Shown here one piece after another: positions 32,496 through 41,067 of a stretch of 64,000 nt of DNA. The DNA is taken from NCBI RefSeq assembly GCF_001591965.1, contig NZ_BCVX01000001.1, forward strand, positions 248,001-312,000, written 5' to 3'. Under the pieces are notes generated by a model that was not told the DNA's origin, did not search any database, and was given only the letters and a program-made list of their open reading frames with translations. This stretch comes from Lysinibacillus odysseyi 34hs-1 = NBRC 100172 (GTDB lineage: Bacteria > Bacillota > Bacilli > Bacillales_A > Planococcaceae). The translations under genes were made by a program, and so were the position numbers. Positions within the stretch are counted from its first letter, which is position 1. Every line of letters starts with the position of its first letter.

Positions 32496-33515
32496 TTAAA
32501 GGCTCATATCCACGAGAATTTTACATTGGCTGCGATCATGCGCCAATGTTTCAAAACCTTTTTCCACAATATCATCCAATGCTATCTTGCTTGTGATGAC
32601 TGCGTCTCCATCAATGATACCGCTTGCAAGCAGGCGGATGACTTCAGGGAACAAGCGAATATATGCATAAGAACCGCTGATTTTCGCCTCAGTTCTAACG
32701 ATCATATTCGGATCGAAATTCACTGGTTTTTCCCATACACTGACAATCTTGAATTCTCCGCCTGGTCGAACAACACTAACGCCGCTTGTAAATGTTGCCT
32801 GAACGCCCGCAGCGTCATATGCAACATTTACGCCGCCATTTGATTTTTCGCGGATAAATGCGACTGTATCCGTATCAATCGGATTAATCACATGTGTAGC
32901 TCCAAGCTCCAGCGCTTTTTGACGGCGTTCCTCCGCTACTTCTACTACATAAATTTCACTAGCTCCTGCAGCTTTTACGGCTTGCACCAACAATAATCCA
33001 ATTGGGCCGGCACCAAATATTGCGGCAGAATCCCCGAGCTTTAATTGACTTTGGCGAACTGCGTGCACCGCCACAGCTGTTGGTTCAACGAGTGCCCCAA
33101 GCTCTAAACTCATGTTTTCAGGTAAATGGAAAACATTTTCTTGTTTCACGACTGCATATTCAGCAAATCCGCCTGAAATCGAATAGCCATACCCTTGGCG
33201 ATTTGTACATAAGTTTACGAAACCTCGCTGGCAATTATCACATTTTCCACAAGGAATAAGTGGTTCAACGGCTACCCGGTCTCCTACTTTGGCATTCGTT
33301 ACTTCATCTCCTACTTCCACTACTACACCGGAAAACTCATGGCCTAAAACAGGCTGCGTACGCACTGGATAAATACCCGCTAAATATTCATGCATATCGC
33401 TGCCGCAAATACCGGCGTACTCAACCTTTACTTTTACCATTCCTTTTTCAAGGGAAGGCAATTCTGCTTCTTCTATTCGAATATCTCTTGCTCCGTATAT
33501 TTTTGCTGCTTTCAT
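32496..33515 (-). CDS. Zinc-binding alcohol dehydrogenase, 2,3-butanediol dehydrogenase type
   Basis: The 339 residues have the catalytic zinc ligands [10 protein letters not shown] (Cys37) and LGHEFSG (His58/Glu59), the structural zinc cluster [15 protein letters not shown], and the Rossmann fingerprint [20 protein letters not shown]. This pattern is that of sorbitol/threonine/butanediol dehydrogenases; BdhA-like enzymes have the same [14 protein letters not shown] segment. ATG at 33515 follows GGAAAGAGGAAAAG. It is the last gene of a minus-strand set with a TetR regulator and a reductase, all lying between two repeat arrays. Confidence 0.92.
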   Translation of the reverse strand: MKAAKIYGARDIRIEEAELPSLEKGMVKVKVEYAGICGSDMHEYLAGIYPVRTQPVLGHEFSGVVVEVGDEVTNAKVGDRVAVEPLIPCGKCDNCQRGFVNLCTNRQGYGYSISGGFAEYAVVKQENVFHLPENMSLELGALVEPTAVAVHAVRQSQLKLGDSAAIFGAGPIGLLLVQAVKAAGASEIYVVEVAEERRQKALELGATHVINPIDTDTVAFIREKSNGGVNVAYDAAGVQATFTSGVSVVRPGGEFKIVSVWEKPVNFDPNMIVRTEAKISGSYAYIRLFPEVIRLLASGIIDGDAVITSKIALDDIVEKGFETLAHDRSQCKILVDMSL

Positions 33516-33533
33516 TTTTCTTTTCCTCTTTCC

Positions 33534-34139
33534 TTATTCCGAAGTTGCTTTTAGTCCATGAATAATAAAGCTAACAGCCAGATCTGCTACTTGTTCAAGA
33601 GATAATTCCGATTCAACTTGATTCAAAAATGAATTATTAAGAGAAAACATTAAAGTTCCCATTATAAAGTTAACTGCTGCATCAACTGATGGAAAATCAA
33701 TCTTCTTTCTGTCCTGGCACTCTTGTAAAATTAATCGAAGCTGTTCCCAAGATGGCAGAAACACATCTGTCAGCATCTCTAATCTCGGGCTATTCATCAC
33801 TAACTCCTGCTGCAATATACTAATTAATTCATGTTCTTTATTTCTAAAAATAACAAACTGTCTACAAAAGCTCTTAAGTGCACCTAACGGATCAGATAAA
33901 TCATATTTCATACCCTCAAAAAGCTGCCTAATTGTTTGGAACACTTCAAAAAAAACGTTTTCTTTACCTCCAAAATGATAAGAGACAAGAGCCAATGAAA
34001 CATTTGCCTCAGTACAAATCTGTCTAACGGTCGTCCCTTCATAGCCGTTTTTCGCAAATAAATACTTTGCAGCCCGAAGGATTTGATCTCTTACATCTTT
34101 ATTCCTGTCATTACTTTTGCTCTGTTTTAATTGACTCAT
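33534..34139 (-). CDS. TetR family transcriptional regulator
   Basis: The 201 residues have the TetR helix-turn-helix at the N-terminus (about 18-62: DQILRAAKYLFAKNGYEGTT, RQICTEANVSLALVSYHFGG). The longer C-terminal ligand domain contains a FFEVFQTIRQLFEG helix and a predicted pocket. A matching palindrome lies 17 bases before its start (34156) and a similar one at the reductase promoter (35319). It probably represses both itself and the reductase until an electrophile or fatty-acid-like ligand binds. Ligand and effector are inferred. Confidence 0.9.
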   Translation of the reverse strand: MSQLKQSKSNDRNKDVRDQILRAAKYLFAKNGYEGTTVRQICTEANVSLALVSYHFGGKENVFFEVFQTIRQLFEGMKYDLSDPLGALKSFCRQFVIFRNKEHELISILQQELVMNSPRLEMLTDVFLPSWEQLRLILQECQDRKKIDFPSVDAAVNFIMGTLMFSLNNSFLNQVESELSLEQVADLAVSFIIHGLKATSE

Positions 34140-34155
34140 CCTCTTTCATTTTTTA

Positions 34156-34176
34156 TTAAACAAACGTTTTAAACAA
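34156..34176 (-). promoter_or_regulatory. Predicted TetR operator before its own gene
   Basis: TTAAACAAACGTTTTAAACAA contains AACAAACGTT, which is also present (reverse complement) in the operator at 35319-35347. It lies 17 bases upstream of the TetR start codon. Confidence 0.55.
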
Positions 34177-34218
34177 TTATTCGATTACAAGCATACCTAA
34201 GGTAAGAAGTACCGATGT

Positions 34219-35232
34219 TTATATGATATCCGCTACTTTGACAAGTGATTTACCTATATTTGCTCCTGTGAATAGGTCAAGGAAAGCATCAATTATATGA
34301 TCGAAACCTTCTGTAATCGTTTCTTCATATTTCAGTTTTCCTTCATTTAACCATGCGGCGAGTGCTGTGTTTCCTTCCTGCAGGCGACTTGAATAATCGC
34401 CAAGCGTGAAGCCTTTCATAAGCGCGCTCGTTTTGATCAGTGCCGTTTGAACACGTGGGCCCATATCCATTTCAACACTGTTATAGGCAGAAATCGCTCC
34501 GCAGACCGGAATGCGGGCGAACTTATTAAGAAGCGGGAATACAGCATCAGAAATGGAACCGCCAACATTATCAAAGTAGATATCGATTCCGTTTGGACAT
34601 GCTTTTTCTAATGCACTTGAAACATCTTCCTTTTTATAATTGATCGCTGCATCAAAACCAAGTTCATTTAAAAGATACTCGCATTTTTCTTCTGTCCCGG
34701 CAATTCCTACGACACGCGCCCCTTTAATTTTGGCAATTTGTCCAACTGCCGATCCTACTGCTCCTGCAGCTCCGGACACGACAACAGTCTCCCCTTCTTT
34801 TGGCTGCCCGATATCAAGCAGGCCAAAATAGGCCGTTAACCCCGTCATACCGATAATACCTAGATTCGCTGTTACAGGCGCTAGCTTCGGATCAAGTTTT
34901 CGAATAGTTCGCTCATTCGCAACGGAATATTCCTGCCAGCCAAGAGTACCAAGTACGATATCACCTTTAGAGAAATGCTCTGATTTTGATTCCACTACTT
35001 GGCCAATTATCCCACTTGTAATAACCTCGTTTAATTGAAACGGAGGAATATAGGATTTTGTATCCTGCATCCTTCCACGTAAATAAGGGTCAACCGAAAC
35101 ATATATAGTACGGATTAACACTTCACCATCTGATGGGGTTTCAATTGGTGCATCGATAAAAGCAAAATCCTCCATCACCGGGGTTCCAACAGGACGTTTT
35201 GCAAGCTTAATTTGTTTTTGCATTTGACTCAT
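34219..35232 (-). CDS. yfmJ: NADP-dependent oxidoreductase (MDR family, YfmJ-like)
   Basis: The 337 residues match the leukotriene-B4 12-hydroxydehydrogenase / YfmJ-like branch of MDR reductases. The N-terminus is YVSVDPYLRGRMQDTKSYIP, the segment GIIGQVVESKSEHFSKGDIV follows, and the Rossmann fingerprint is SGAAGAVGSAVGQIAKIKGA (about 152-171). No zinc ligands are present. Such enzymes reduce alpha,beta-unsaturated ketones and aldehydes with NADPH. ATG at 35232 follows a GGAGGAATAAT site. Its promoter carries a TetR-type operator, so the adjacent TetR protein probably controls it. Confidence 0.9.
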   Translation of the reverse strand: MSQMQKQIKLAKRPVGTPVMEDFAFIDAPIETPSDGEVLIRTIYVSVDPYLRGRMQDTKSYIPPFQLNEVITSGIIGQVVESKSEHFSKGDIVLGTLGWQEYSVANERTIRKLDPKLAPVTANLGIIGMTGLTAYFGLLDIGQPKEGETVVVSGAAGAVGSAVGQIAKIKGARVVGIAGTEEKCEYLLNELGFDAAINYKKEDVSSALEKACPNGIDIYFDNVGGSISDAVFPLLNKFARIPVCGAISAYNSVEMDMGPRVQTALIKTSALMKGFTLGDYSSRLQEGNTALAAWLNEGKLKYEETITEGFDHIIDAFLDLFTGANIGKSLVKVADII

Positions 35233-35318
35233 TATTATTCCTCCATTCAGAAGAGAGATTATCCATAATGAAAGTACTTTATGCTTTCATGTTTAATTGA
35301 CGGATGGCACTCAACATT

Positions 35319-35382
35319 TTGAACATTCGTTTTGAACGTTTGTTCAATTAATAGTATAGTACTCTAATTATTTTTTTGTCAA
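35319..35382 (-). promoter_or_regulatory. Promoter and operator of the yfmJ-like gene
   Basis: On the minus strand TTGACA (35377-35382) and TATACT (35353-35358) are 18 bases apart, a good sigma-A promoter. Directly downstream a palindrome (TTGAACATTCG - 7 bases - CGTTTGTTCAA, 35319-35347) covers the transcription start region. A TetR protein bound there would block transcription. Confidence 0.7.
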
Positions 35383-35444
35383 AAAACTAGAACACCTTAT
35401 TATTTCCTCTTTTATGAATAGCCGGCTAAAGCCGGTCAGCTTTG

Positions 35445-35678
35445 TTAATAGACATTTTCTGCGTGATAATGGACATTTTCAACGACTTAATAGACAATTG
35501 CGACCTGATAATAGACAAGCCTGCCTTCATAATAGACATTCCCTACTTACCAATAGCCAATCCATCTTTATTAGACATTTCCAACTCGTTTATAGACAAT
35601 TCTGGCGTAATAATAGACAATTTCGCCCCCATAATAGACAATCCCACTTTTTTAGGCATTTCCTACTTATCAATAGAC
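35445..35678. repeat. Twelve-unit array of the degenerate 21-bp repeat (array 2)
   Basis: Copies of (A/T)(T/C)AATAGAC-like cores occur at 35445, 35466, 35487, 35508, 35529, 35550, 35568, 35589, 35610, 35631, 35649 and 35670. Spacing is 21 bases except for two 18-base steps (35550 to 35568, 35631 to 35649). All steps are multiples of 3, so a LID/IID-like heptad frame stays open along the array. It is not flanked by CRISPR-like spacers. Its function is unknown. Confidence 0.9.
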
Positions 35679-35691
35679 ACCCCCCTTCCCT

Positions 35692-36255
35692 TCAGCTTTC
35701 AGTGATTTCGGTCATCAACCGGCTATCCAGCTGCTTCCGTTTCCATTCCTTATGGCGAACGATAATATTGATGAAGAAGCAAAACATGAGGACAATACCG
35801 GTTAGTCCAAGGAAAAGCGTAGTTATTTCTGCATCTTCCAAAACGAAATGCATGTTCACATGCTGCCACAGTATCCATATTAATAGATAGCCGAGGATTA
35901 TAATGGAAAATCTGCTTCGCTTTTGCCGCTCCAACAATTGATCTGACACGATAAAAAAGGCGGCATATGCTAAAAACTCGGCAAACGGCAGCGCAAAATA
36001 AATGATCTGAAGCCACATAGGAATATCACTTCCCTGCGGTAAAGTCGAGAATCCCTGAAGGACAAGCGGCATAGAAAGAACGGAAGCGACAATGGCGCTC
36101 CATTTTCCCCAAGCAGCAGCCTCTCCCTTTCCTTCAGAAAAAGCAGCCCCTATTAACATCCACCCGATAAAATCCGGCAGCAAGTCAATCAATATATTGA
36201 TATCTAAAAAGATTAATATAAACCCCGTCACCCATCGTCCATGAAACTTAGTCAA
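35692..36255 (-). CDS. Membrane protein, 187 aa
   Basis: Five membrane helices are visible (about 9-29, 34-50, 60-80, 88-112, 147-170). A charged tail (VRHKEWKRKQLDSRLMTE) ends the protein. The first helix region ILIDLLPDFIGWMLIGAAF is typical of a small family of uncharacterised Bacillales membrane proteins. ATG at 36255 lies 8 bases inside the end of the upstream gene, so it is translationally coupled to the secreted protein before it. Function is unknown. Confidence 0.75.
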   Translation of the reverse strand: MTKFHGRWVTGFILIFLDINILIDLLPDFIGWMLIGAAFSEGKGEAAAWGKWSAIVASVLSMPLVLQGFSTLPQGSDIPMWLQIIYFALPFAEFLAYAAFFIVSDQLLERQKRSRFSIIILGYLLIWILWQHVNMHFVLEDAEITTLFLGLTGIVLMFCFFINIIVRHKEWKRKQLDSRLMTEITES

Positions 36256-37036
36256 GATACTTCTCCACCCTTTCCTTAATCCAGGCTGCCGATGGTGGTT
36301 GATTGATCAGGTCGCCCCGTACTTCATTGAACGTTTTATCACCAGCATGACCGGATAATCGAATATATGCCTGCTGCGCCGGATAGGTACCGACCATTTC
36401 CTCCAGCTCGACTTGGAGCTTATCTCCCTCTTGAAGCGTAACGGGCAGCGACACGATTTCTTCCTCTTTTTCGAAATGCTTTATCTTGCCGAATGTATTG
36501 GCGAGCGTAATGTCTGTAAATGTCAGTGTTTCCTCCGCCACTATTGCCATCACCATCTTACTGTCTTCTCGTTCCCAGCCATTTACCGTAAGCCCAATAT
36601 CCGAACTCGGCGGAACAATCAATATATCTGCCTCATACGGTTCGGGATGTCCCGAAAAGTAAATATGTGCTTTTTTCACTGATGGCAGATTCAAAAGCAG
36701 CTCCTGCCGGTCAAAGTCATCGATACTATATTGAGCGTTATAAAGAGAATAGTATTGAGCATTCACATAGCTGGAGTTCAAAAAACCTCCACCCCCATAC
36801 AGATCAAATCCCCAATTTTCAGGGTGGCTGGAATACGTCCTTCCGTTGATTTCTATTCGTTCAATCATCATCAGTTTCTTTGTATCGAATAAATAGGACA
36901 CATGAATAGAATTAAAGTCAAAGTCCATTACTACATCTAAAACAATGGGTTCTTCTAACTTTTTTGAATCAGCCAATACTTCACTAATGATACTAACAAC
37001 CGCCACAATGGTGAGTACAATCCCCCACTTTTTCAT
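36248..37036 (-). CDS. Secreted or membrane-anchored hypothetical protein, 262 aa
   Basis: MKKWGIVLTIVAVVSIISEV is an N-terminal anchor or signal peptide without a lipobox. The mature part is strand-rich with two similar modules (LMMIERIEINGRTYSSHP..., VVAEETLTFTDITLANTF...) and a Gly-rich loop (FDLYGGGGFLNSSYV). ATG at 37036 follows GAAGGAGGGGGAAGA. The gene overlaps the next by 8 bases. No family is recognised; it may be the extracytoplasmic partner of the membrane protein. Confidence 0.76.
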   Translation of the reverse strand: MKKWGIVLTIVAVVSIISEVLADSKKLEEPIVLDVVMDFDFNSIHVSYLFDTKKLMMIERIEINGRTYSSHPENWGFDLYGGGGFLNSSYVNAQYYSLYNAQYSIDDFDRQELLLNLPSVKKAHIYFSGHPEPYEADILIVPPSSDIGLTVNGWEREDSKMVMAIVAEETLTFTDITLANTFGKIKHFEKEEEIVSLPVTLQEGDKLQVELEEMVGTYPAQQAYIRLSGHAGDKTFNEVRGDLINQPPSAAWIKERVEKYLD

Positions 37037-37212
37037 TCTTCCCCCTCCTTCAACGCTTTTCTTTCATTCATTATGACATAGGCAAACTACCGGTAAAAGG
37101 TTAATATGGAATACCATTTCCAAATACCTATATGCGGTAGCCATAGATCGCGTATAGAGTCCCTTCTTTTAGGAAACACTTTTCATAAAAATATCATCAA
37201 GGAGATAGTGGA

Positions 37213-37647
37213 ATGTTACGTTTAGAATCGGAATTAAATGGAAAATTTGCGCACTACGGTCAGCTGCGGGATAAAATATGTAAGCATGGATTCTGTATCG
37301 GCGGAAACTGGGATTATCATAAAGGAAGCTTCGATACAAAAATATGGTGTGACCGGGAGGAAGGCGAAACAATTTACCTGCGTATGCCTTTCGATGTCGC
37401 ACAAGGGGAACTCGATGGGTATAATACAGTAATCCGCTTCAAGGAGCCGTATATTATCAAGCATGTGGTGCACGTTGGACTTGACCATGACGGCAGCTCC
37501 TTTATGGATTCCACCGGCTTCAGTCAGTTCCAAACCCCAATCGACAGCGATGCACCGATTATCAACAAGAACAAATGGGCACATATAAGCGAACAGCTCG
37601 TGAATGAAAGCGTCCTGCCATTTGTGCATATGGAGAATATTTATTAA
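37213..37647 (+). CDS. yugN: YugN-like family protein
   Basis: The 144 residues show the YugN-like pattern: GFCIGGNWDYHKGSFDTKIW (about 27-46), TIYLRMPFDVAQGELDGYNT (about 53-72), then an extended C-terminal part. ATG at 37213 follows CAAGGAGATAGT. The family is conserved in Bacillus near pgi and kinase genes, but its role is unknown. No signal peptide is present. It is a single gene with a terminator whose right arm touches the inverted repeat of a mobile cassette. Confidence 0.85.
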   Translation: MLRLESELNGKFAHYGQLRDKICKHGFCIGGNWDYHKGSFDTKIWCDREEGETIYLRMPFDVAQGELDGYNTVIRFKEPYIIKHVVHVGLDHDGSSFMDSTGFSQFQTPIDSDAPIINKNKWAHISEQLVNESVLPFVHMENIY

Positions 37648-37651
37648 CGCT

Positions 37652-37687
37652 TGAAAAGCCCTCTTCATTTATGATGAAGAGGGCTTC
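37652..37687 (+). terminator. Terminator of the yugN-like gene
   Basis: GAAAAGCCCTCTTCAT and ATGAAGAGGGCTTC arms around TTATG form a strong stem. The expected T-tract is absent because the sequence continues into the left inverted repeat (37682-37701) of a putative cassette, so an insertion may have occurred here. Confidence 0.75.
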
Positions 37688-37716
37688 AGACTGTAGACAA
37701 AGTCATTTATATCTTG

Positions 37717-37763
37717 AAGCACTGTATATTGTGATAATAAATATGCAGTGCCTCTTTTTTAAT
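37717..37763 (+). terminator. Terminator just inside the left end of the cassette
   Basis: GCACTG(TATATT) and (AATATG)CAGTGC arms are followed by CTCTTTTTT. Insertion sequences often carry such a terminator at one end to block transcription entering from outside. Confidence 0.6.
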
Positions 37764-37941
37764 CCATCTCTGCTGTAATTGAATAAAATAGAATTTAGTT
37801 TAGTAGTTATAACTGTAAGCTATTTATATTTTGTGCGGCGTGCAACTTTGAATTGGCAGAAAGCAAACATTAGGTGAGTAAAGTCAAAGCATCCATACGT
37901 TAAAATTTAATGTATACTTTAAAATGTGAGGTGAAGAAATC

Positions 37942-38742
37942 GTGGCAGACAAAAAAATCACAGTACAATTTACGATGCTGACATTTTGCATAGCCTATCT
38001 TGTGTCAGGTGCTTTGATTGCTCTTGGGCAATTCGGATATTCGGTTCACAATTGGGTTCACTCGTTACAGCAATTCGGGATGAATATCCCTTTTGCACTC
38101 TATATTTTGTCGCCCGCTATTGCTTCATATATCGTTCTGAAGAAAAATAACAAAATAACAGGTTTCAAGGAATGGTTGAGAACTGTTTTTTATGCCAAAA
38201 ATAGCATATCTCTCTATTTGTTTGTTGTTGCAGGACTTGCACTGTATTTTTTGATACATATGGCAGTTTCAGGCAGCACGGAAATGGCGCTTCCCGTTTA
38301 TACGTTCTTCCTTTCCCTGCTTGGTAATCTTATAATCGGTGGCTTGGAGGAAGCTGGCTGGATGTACATATTGCAGCCTGAGCTTGACAAAAAATACGGT
38401 TTTGTTTTGTCTTCTCTTTTTGTAGGAATCATTTGGACTTTATGGCATATCCCTCTCTTCTTCATTCCTGGGACGAATCACGGAGAGGGACTCATCAACT
38501 TTTGGATGTTTGCAGTTCAACTCATTGCATTTCGGTTTTTCAATGGGGCAATCTACAAAATATCAGGAAAAGGCCGTGTGTTTATGTGCGTATTATTCCA
38601 CACCATGTTCAATGCGGCATCCCCCATCTTTGGCACCATGACTATGACTTGGGCGGGAACCATTGCCGCAAATGCTGTGTTAGTTCTTGTTTCAATTGTA
38701 ACCATTGTGATATACGACAAGAAGAACAGGCGAATAGTATAA
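37942..38742 (+). CDS. CPBP family intramembrane metalloprotease (cassette passenger)
   Basis: GTG 37942 follows GAGGTGAAG. The 266 residues have about seven membrane helices and the CPBP motifs: GGLEEAGWMYILQPELDKKY (Glu-Glu pair; the usual Arg is replaced by Gly/Trp), FVGIIWTLWHIPLFF (His) and VLFHTMFNAASPI (His ... Asn). A related protein occurs at 25128 in this window, but their similarity is limited to the motifs. Its place within inverted repeats marks it as a likely mobile passenger. CPBP proteins often give self-immunity to peptides or process them. Confidence 0.87.
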   Translation: MADKKITVQFTMLTFCIAYLVSGALIALGQFGYSVHNWVHSLQQFGMNIPFALYILSPAIASYIVLKKNNKITGFKEWLRTVFYAKNSISLYLFVVAGLALYFLIHMAVSGSTEMALPVYTFFLSLLGNLIIGGLEEAGWMYILQPELDKKYGFVLSSLFVGIIWTLWHIPLFFIPGTNHGEGLINFWMFAVQLIAFRFFNGAIYKISGKGRVFMCVLFHTMFNAASPIFGTMTMTWAGTIAANAVLVLVSIVTIVIYDKKNRRIV

Positions 38743-39035
38743 GCATAATATTAAGCAATTAAATTCCAATTTAAGAACAAGTCAATAGGACACCAGATAT
38801 CATAAATCATCTGGCGCCTTGTATTTATATACAATAACTGAATAAAGAAACTATAGAAATATAGTTTGTCTACAGTCTGAAGCCATTTACGGATTCAAAA
38901 CATTATAGACCATTCCATAATTGCTATGCTTCAAAGCATCCCACTATAAGCTCCACAGTTAAGTGGGAATATATGGACATTCATTGCCCCCCTATCTATA
39001 ATGGCTATATAAGCTGTTAGAGTAAGGGGTGTATT

Positions 39036-39422
39036 ATGAAAAAGGTCATCATTACCTTTGCCGTAGGAACAGTCTGTGTATTAATCATTCCGTATTTACT
39101 CTCTTATAGGTTTCACTATCCCCCGCTCCCGTTCGAAAATATGACTAAAAGAGAAGTCGTAGAAAAAATAAATGATGCCGATAACCGGCTTGTTAAATTA
39201 ACAACTGAAAACGGTCATGAATGGTTTATAACGAGTGAACGGAATATAGCCGCAGTTGATGAAATGATTAAAGAACTGGTCAGCAAAGAAGGCTGGGTGT
39301 TCGAACTAAAAGAAGGCAGCGGACTCATATTTGAGAAGCAAGGGGAAAGATTGATCGTAACGACACAAAAATGGACCGGTGACTATGTATTATGTCAAAT
39401 TCCTGCTTATTTTAACGAATAA
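39036..39422 (+). CDS. Membrane-anchored hypothetical protein, 128 aa
   Basis: The N-terminal helix MKKVIITFAVGTVCVLIIPY (about 1-22) anchors the protein. The outside part of about 100 residues is a small mixed alpha/beta unit (MTKREVVEKINDADNRLVKL, NIAAVDEMIKELVSKEGWVF). ATG at 39036 follows TAAGGGG. No family is recognised. It shares a terminator region with convergent brnQ. Confidence 0.76.
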   Translation: MKKVIITFAVGTVCVLIIPYLLSYRFHYPPLPFENMTKREVVEKINDADNRLVKLTTENGHEWFITSERNIAAVDEMIKELVSKEGWVFELKEGSGLIFEKQGERLIVTTQKWTGDYVLCQIPAYFNE

Positions 39423-39472
39423 AAAATCAGCATGTGAATGGATTCAGTTATTGAAATGTTCCAGCACAACTG

Positions 39473-39503
39473 AAAAGCCCTCTTCTTTTATCTGAAGAGG
39501 GCT
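39473..39503. terminator. Terminator between the 39036 gene and brnQ
   Basis: AAAAGCCCTCTTC and GAAGAGGGCT arms around TTTTATCT. On the minus strand TTTTC follows the stem, so it serves brnQ. It resembles the yugN-like terminator at 37652. Confidence 0.75.
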
Positions 39504-39525
39504 GATTTGCTTTTATCATCTTTTC

Positions 39526-40872
39526 TTACTTATCTATCTTTACCTTCGATGGTAGGACAAGCCCGATTACCGTACCGACAAGTGCCGGCGCAATCCATCC
39601 AAGCCCGATATCATATAGCGGTAAAAAGCTTTCATAAAATGCCGCAATTGCATTGAAGAAGCCCGTTTCAAATGCTGGTACACTTGCGATCAGCGCATTA
39701 TATCCATCGATAATGCTCACAAAGAACGTAAAGATCATGGCAGCTGCAAATACACTTTGCTTATTGTTAAACAGCGGTGCAGCAAGACCGAGTAATATTA
39801 GGATAATTGCCAGCGGATATAGGAACATAAGCACCGGAACGGCAAATGTGATGATATTTGATAAGCCGACATTAGCAATCGCAAACGAAACGATACATAA
39901 AATCACAACGAACACTTTGTAGCTGATTTTTGGGAATACCTCGTGGAAAAACTCTCCGCACGCTGTAATTAAGCCGATGCTTGTTTTTAAGCAGGCAAGT
40001 ACAATAATAATGGCCAATAAAATCGCGCCGTAAGAACCAAAGTAATGATCGGCAACTGCTGCGAAAATTTGCCCGCCGTTTTCAAATGTTCCAATCGCCG
40101 TAACACTCGATGCGCCCATATACATGATCAATCCATAAATCAAAGCCATAAGCCCTATCGCAAAAATACCTGATTTCCAAGTTGCTTTGGCGATATCTTT
40201 TTTCTCCGTGATGCCTAAGCGTTTAATTGCATTGATGACGATAATACCGAATGCAAGTGATGCCAGCGCATCCATCGTATTGTAACCCTCTTTAAATCCG
40301 GTCATAAATGCTTCATTTACATAGGAAAGACTCGGCTCGATGAAGCTGCCCATCGGAGATAATACGCTAATAATAATTAAGGCGAATAAAAAAAGTAAAA
40401 ATGCCGGTGTTAAATATTTTCCGATGTAATCCATAATTTTTGCCGGGTTTAATGAGAAATAAAACACGACAAGGAAAAAGATCAGACTGAACAGCAATAG
40501 CCACAGCTGTGCATGTTCTGGGTTAATGAATGGTTCAAATCCAACAACAAACGGTACGGTTGCAGTACGTGGAATCGCAAAAAATGGACCGATTGTTAAG
40601 TAGAGCGCCATTGCAAACACAACCCCAAAAAGAGGATGTACCCGGCTTGCCAAATCTCGTAAACCGTTACTGCCTGATAACCCGATTGCTAGAATTCCTA
40701 GAAATGGTAAGCCGATTGCTGTTACTAAAAAGCCGATAAGTGCCCACCAGTAATTTGTTCCGGCAAGCTGCCCCATTTGAATCGGGAATATTAAGTTTCC
40801 TGCCCCAAAGAACATGCCGAATAGCATAGTTCCAATGATGGCATAGGTTGAAAACGGTATTTTCTTTTCCAT
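39526..40872 (-). CDS. brnQ: Branched-chain amino acid transport protein (LIVCS family)
   Basis: The 448 residues form about 12 membrane helices. The family hallmark IIGTMLFGMFFGAGNLIFPI (about 13-32) and the later PRTATVPFVVGFEPF mark BrnQ, a sodium- or proton-coupled importer of leucine, isoleucine and valine. ATG at 40872 follows AGGAGAGAC. A T-box leader about 195 bases upstream controls the gene by uncharged tRNA, so uptake is induced by amino acid starvation. Confidence 0.95.
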   Translation of the reverse strand: MEKKIPFSTYAIIGTMLFGMFFGAGNLIFPIQMGQLAGTNYWWALIGFLVTAIGLPFLGILAIGLSGSNGLRDLASRVHPLFGVVFAMALYLTIGPFFAIPRTATVPFVVGFEPFINPEHAQLWLLLFSLIFFLVVFYFSLNPAKIMDYIGKYLTPAFLLFLFALIIISVLSPMGSFIEPSLSYVNEAFMTGFKEGYNTMDALASLAFGIIVINAIKRLGITEKKDIAKATWKSGIFAIGLMALIYGLIMYMGASSVTAIGTFENGGQIFAAVADHYFGSYGAILLAIIIVLACLKTSIGLITACGEFFHEVFPKISYKVFVVILCIVSFAIANVGLSNIITFAVPVLMFLYPLAIILILLGLAAPLFNNKQSVFAAAMIFTFFVSIIDGYNALIASVPAFETGFFNAIAAFYESFLPLYDIGLGWIAPALVGTVIGLVLPSKVKIDK

Positions 40873-41067
40873 AAATGTCTCTCCTAAGATGTTCTTTTGA
40901 TAACTATTTGCACGCTTCTATGCAAAAATCATAAAAGCTGCCTTACTCAGTCCACACCAGCACATAAAACTAATTTTTCAAAAAATTCAATGTGCATGAT
41001 GTGGACATTGTCTCTTTTCTCTTACCTTGCAGATAATACCCTCCCGTATATTCAGTGTGAAAGGCAC

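Larger units (their letters stand above)
37682..38884. mobile_element. Transposase-less cassette with 20-bp perfect terminal inverted repeats
   Basis: GGCTTCAGACTGTAGACAAA (37682-37701) has its exact reverse complement at 38865-38884. The 1203-bp span holds one complete gene (CPBP protease) and no transposase. The termini resemble IS1182-type ends as I remember them. This is the layout of a mobile insertion cassette (MIC) carrying a passenger gene. No clear target duplication is visible. Confidence 0.6.

Noticed and set aside
32220-32843. Plus-strand frame over array 1 and the end of the alcohol dehydrogenase gene
   Set aside because: It overlaps two confirmed genes in other frames and passes through the terminator and repeat array.
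35445-35678. Repeat arrays as CRISPR
   Set aside because: Period is 21 bp with a 9-base core and short degenerate remainder; CRISPR repeats are 24-37 bp identical copies with unique spacers of similar length. No cas genes are nearby.
35414-35890. Long frames across array 2 (plus strand, NRHF/NRQF-like and LIDN-like)
   Set aside because: The frames are open only because a 21-bp unit repeats. There is no ribosome binding site and they run into the antisense of a real gene. Reported as a repeat instead.
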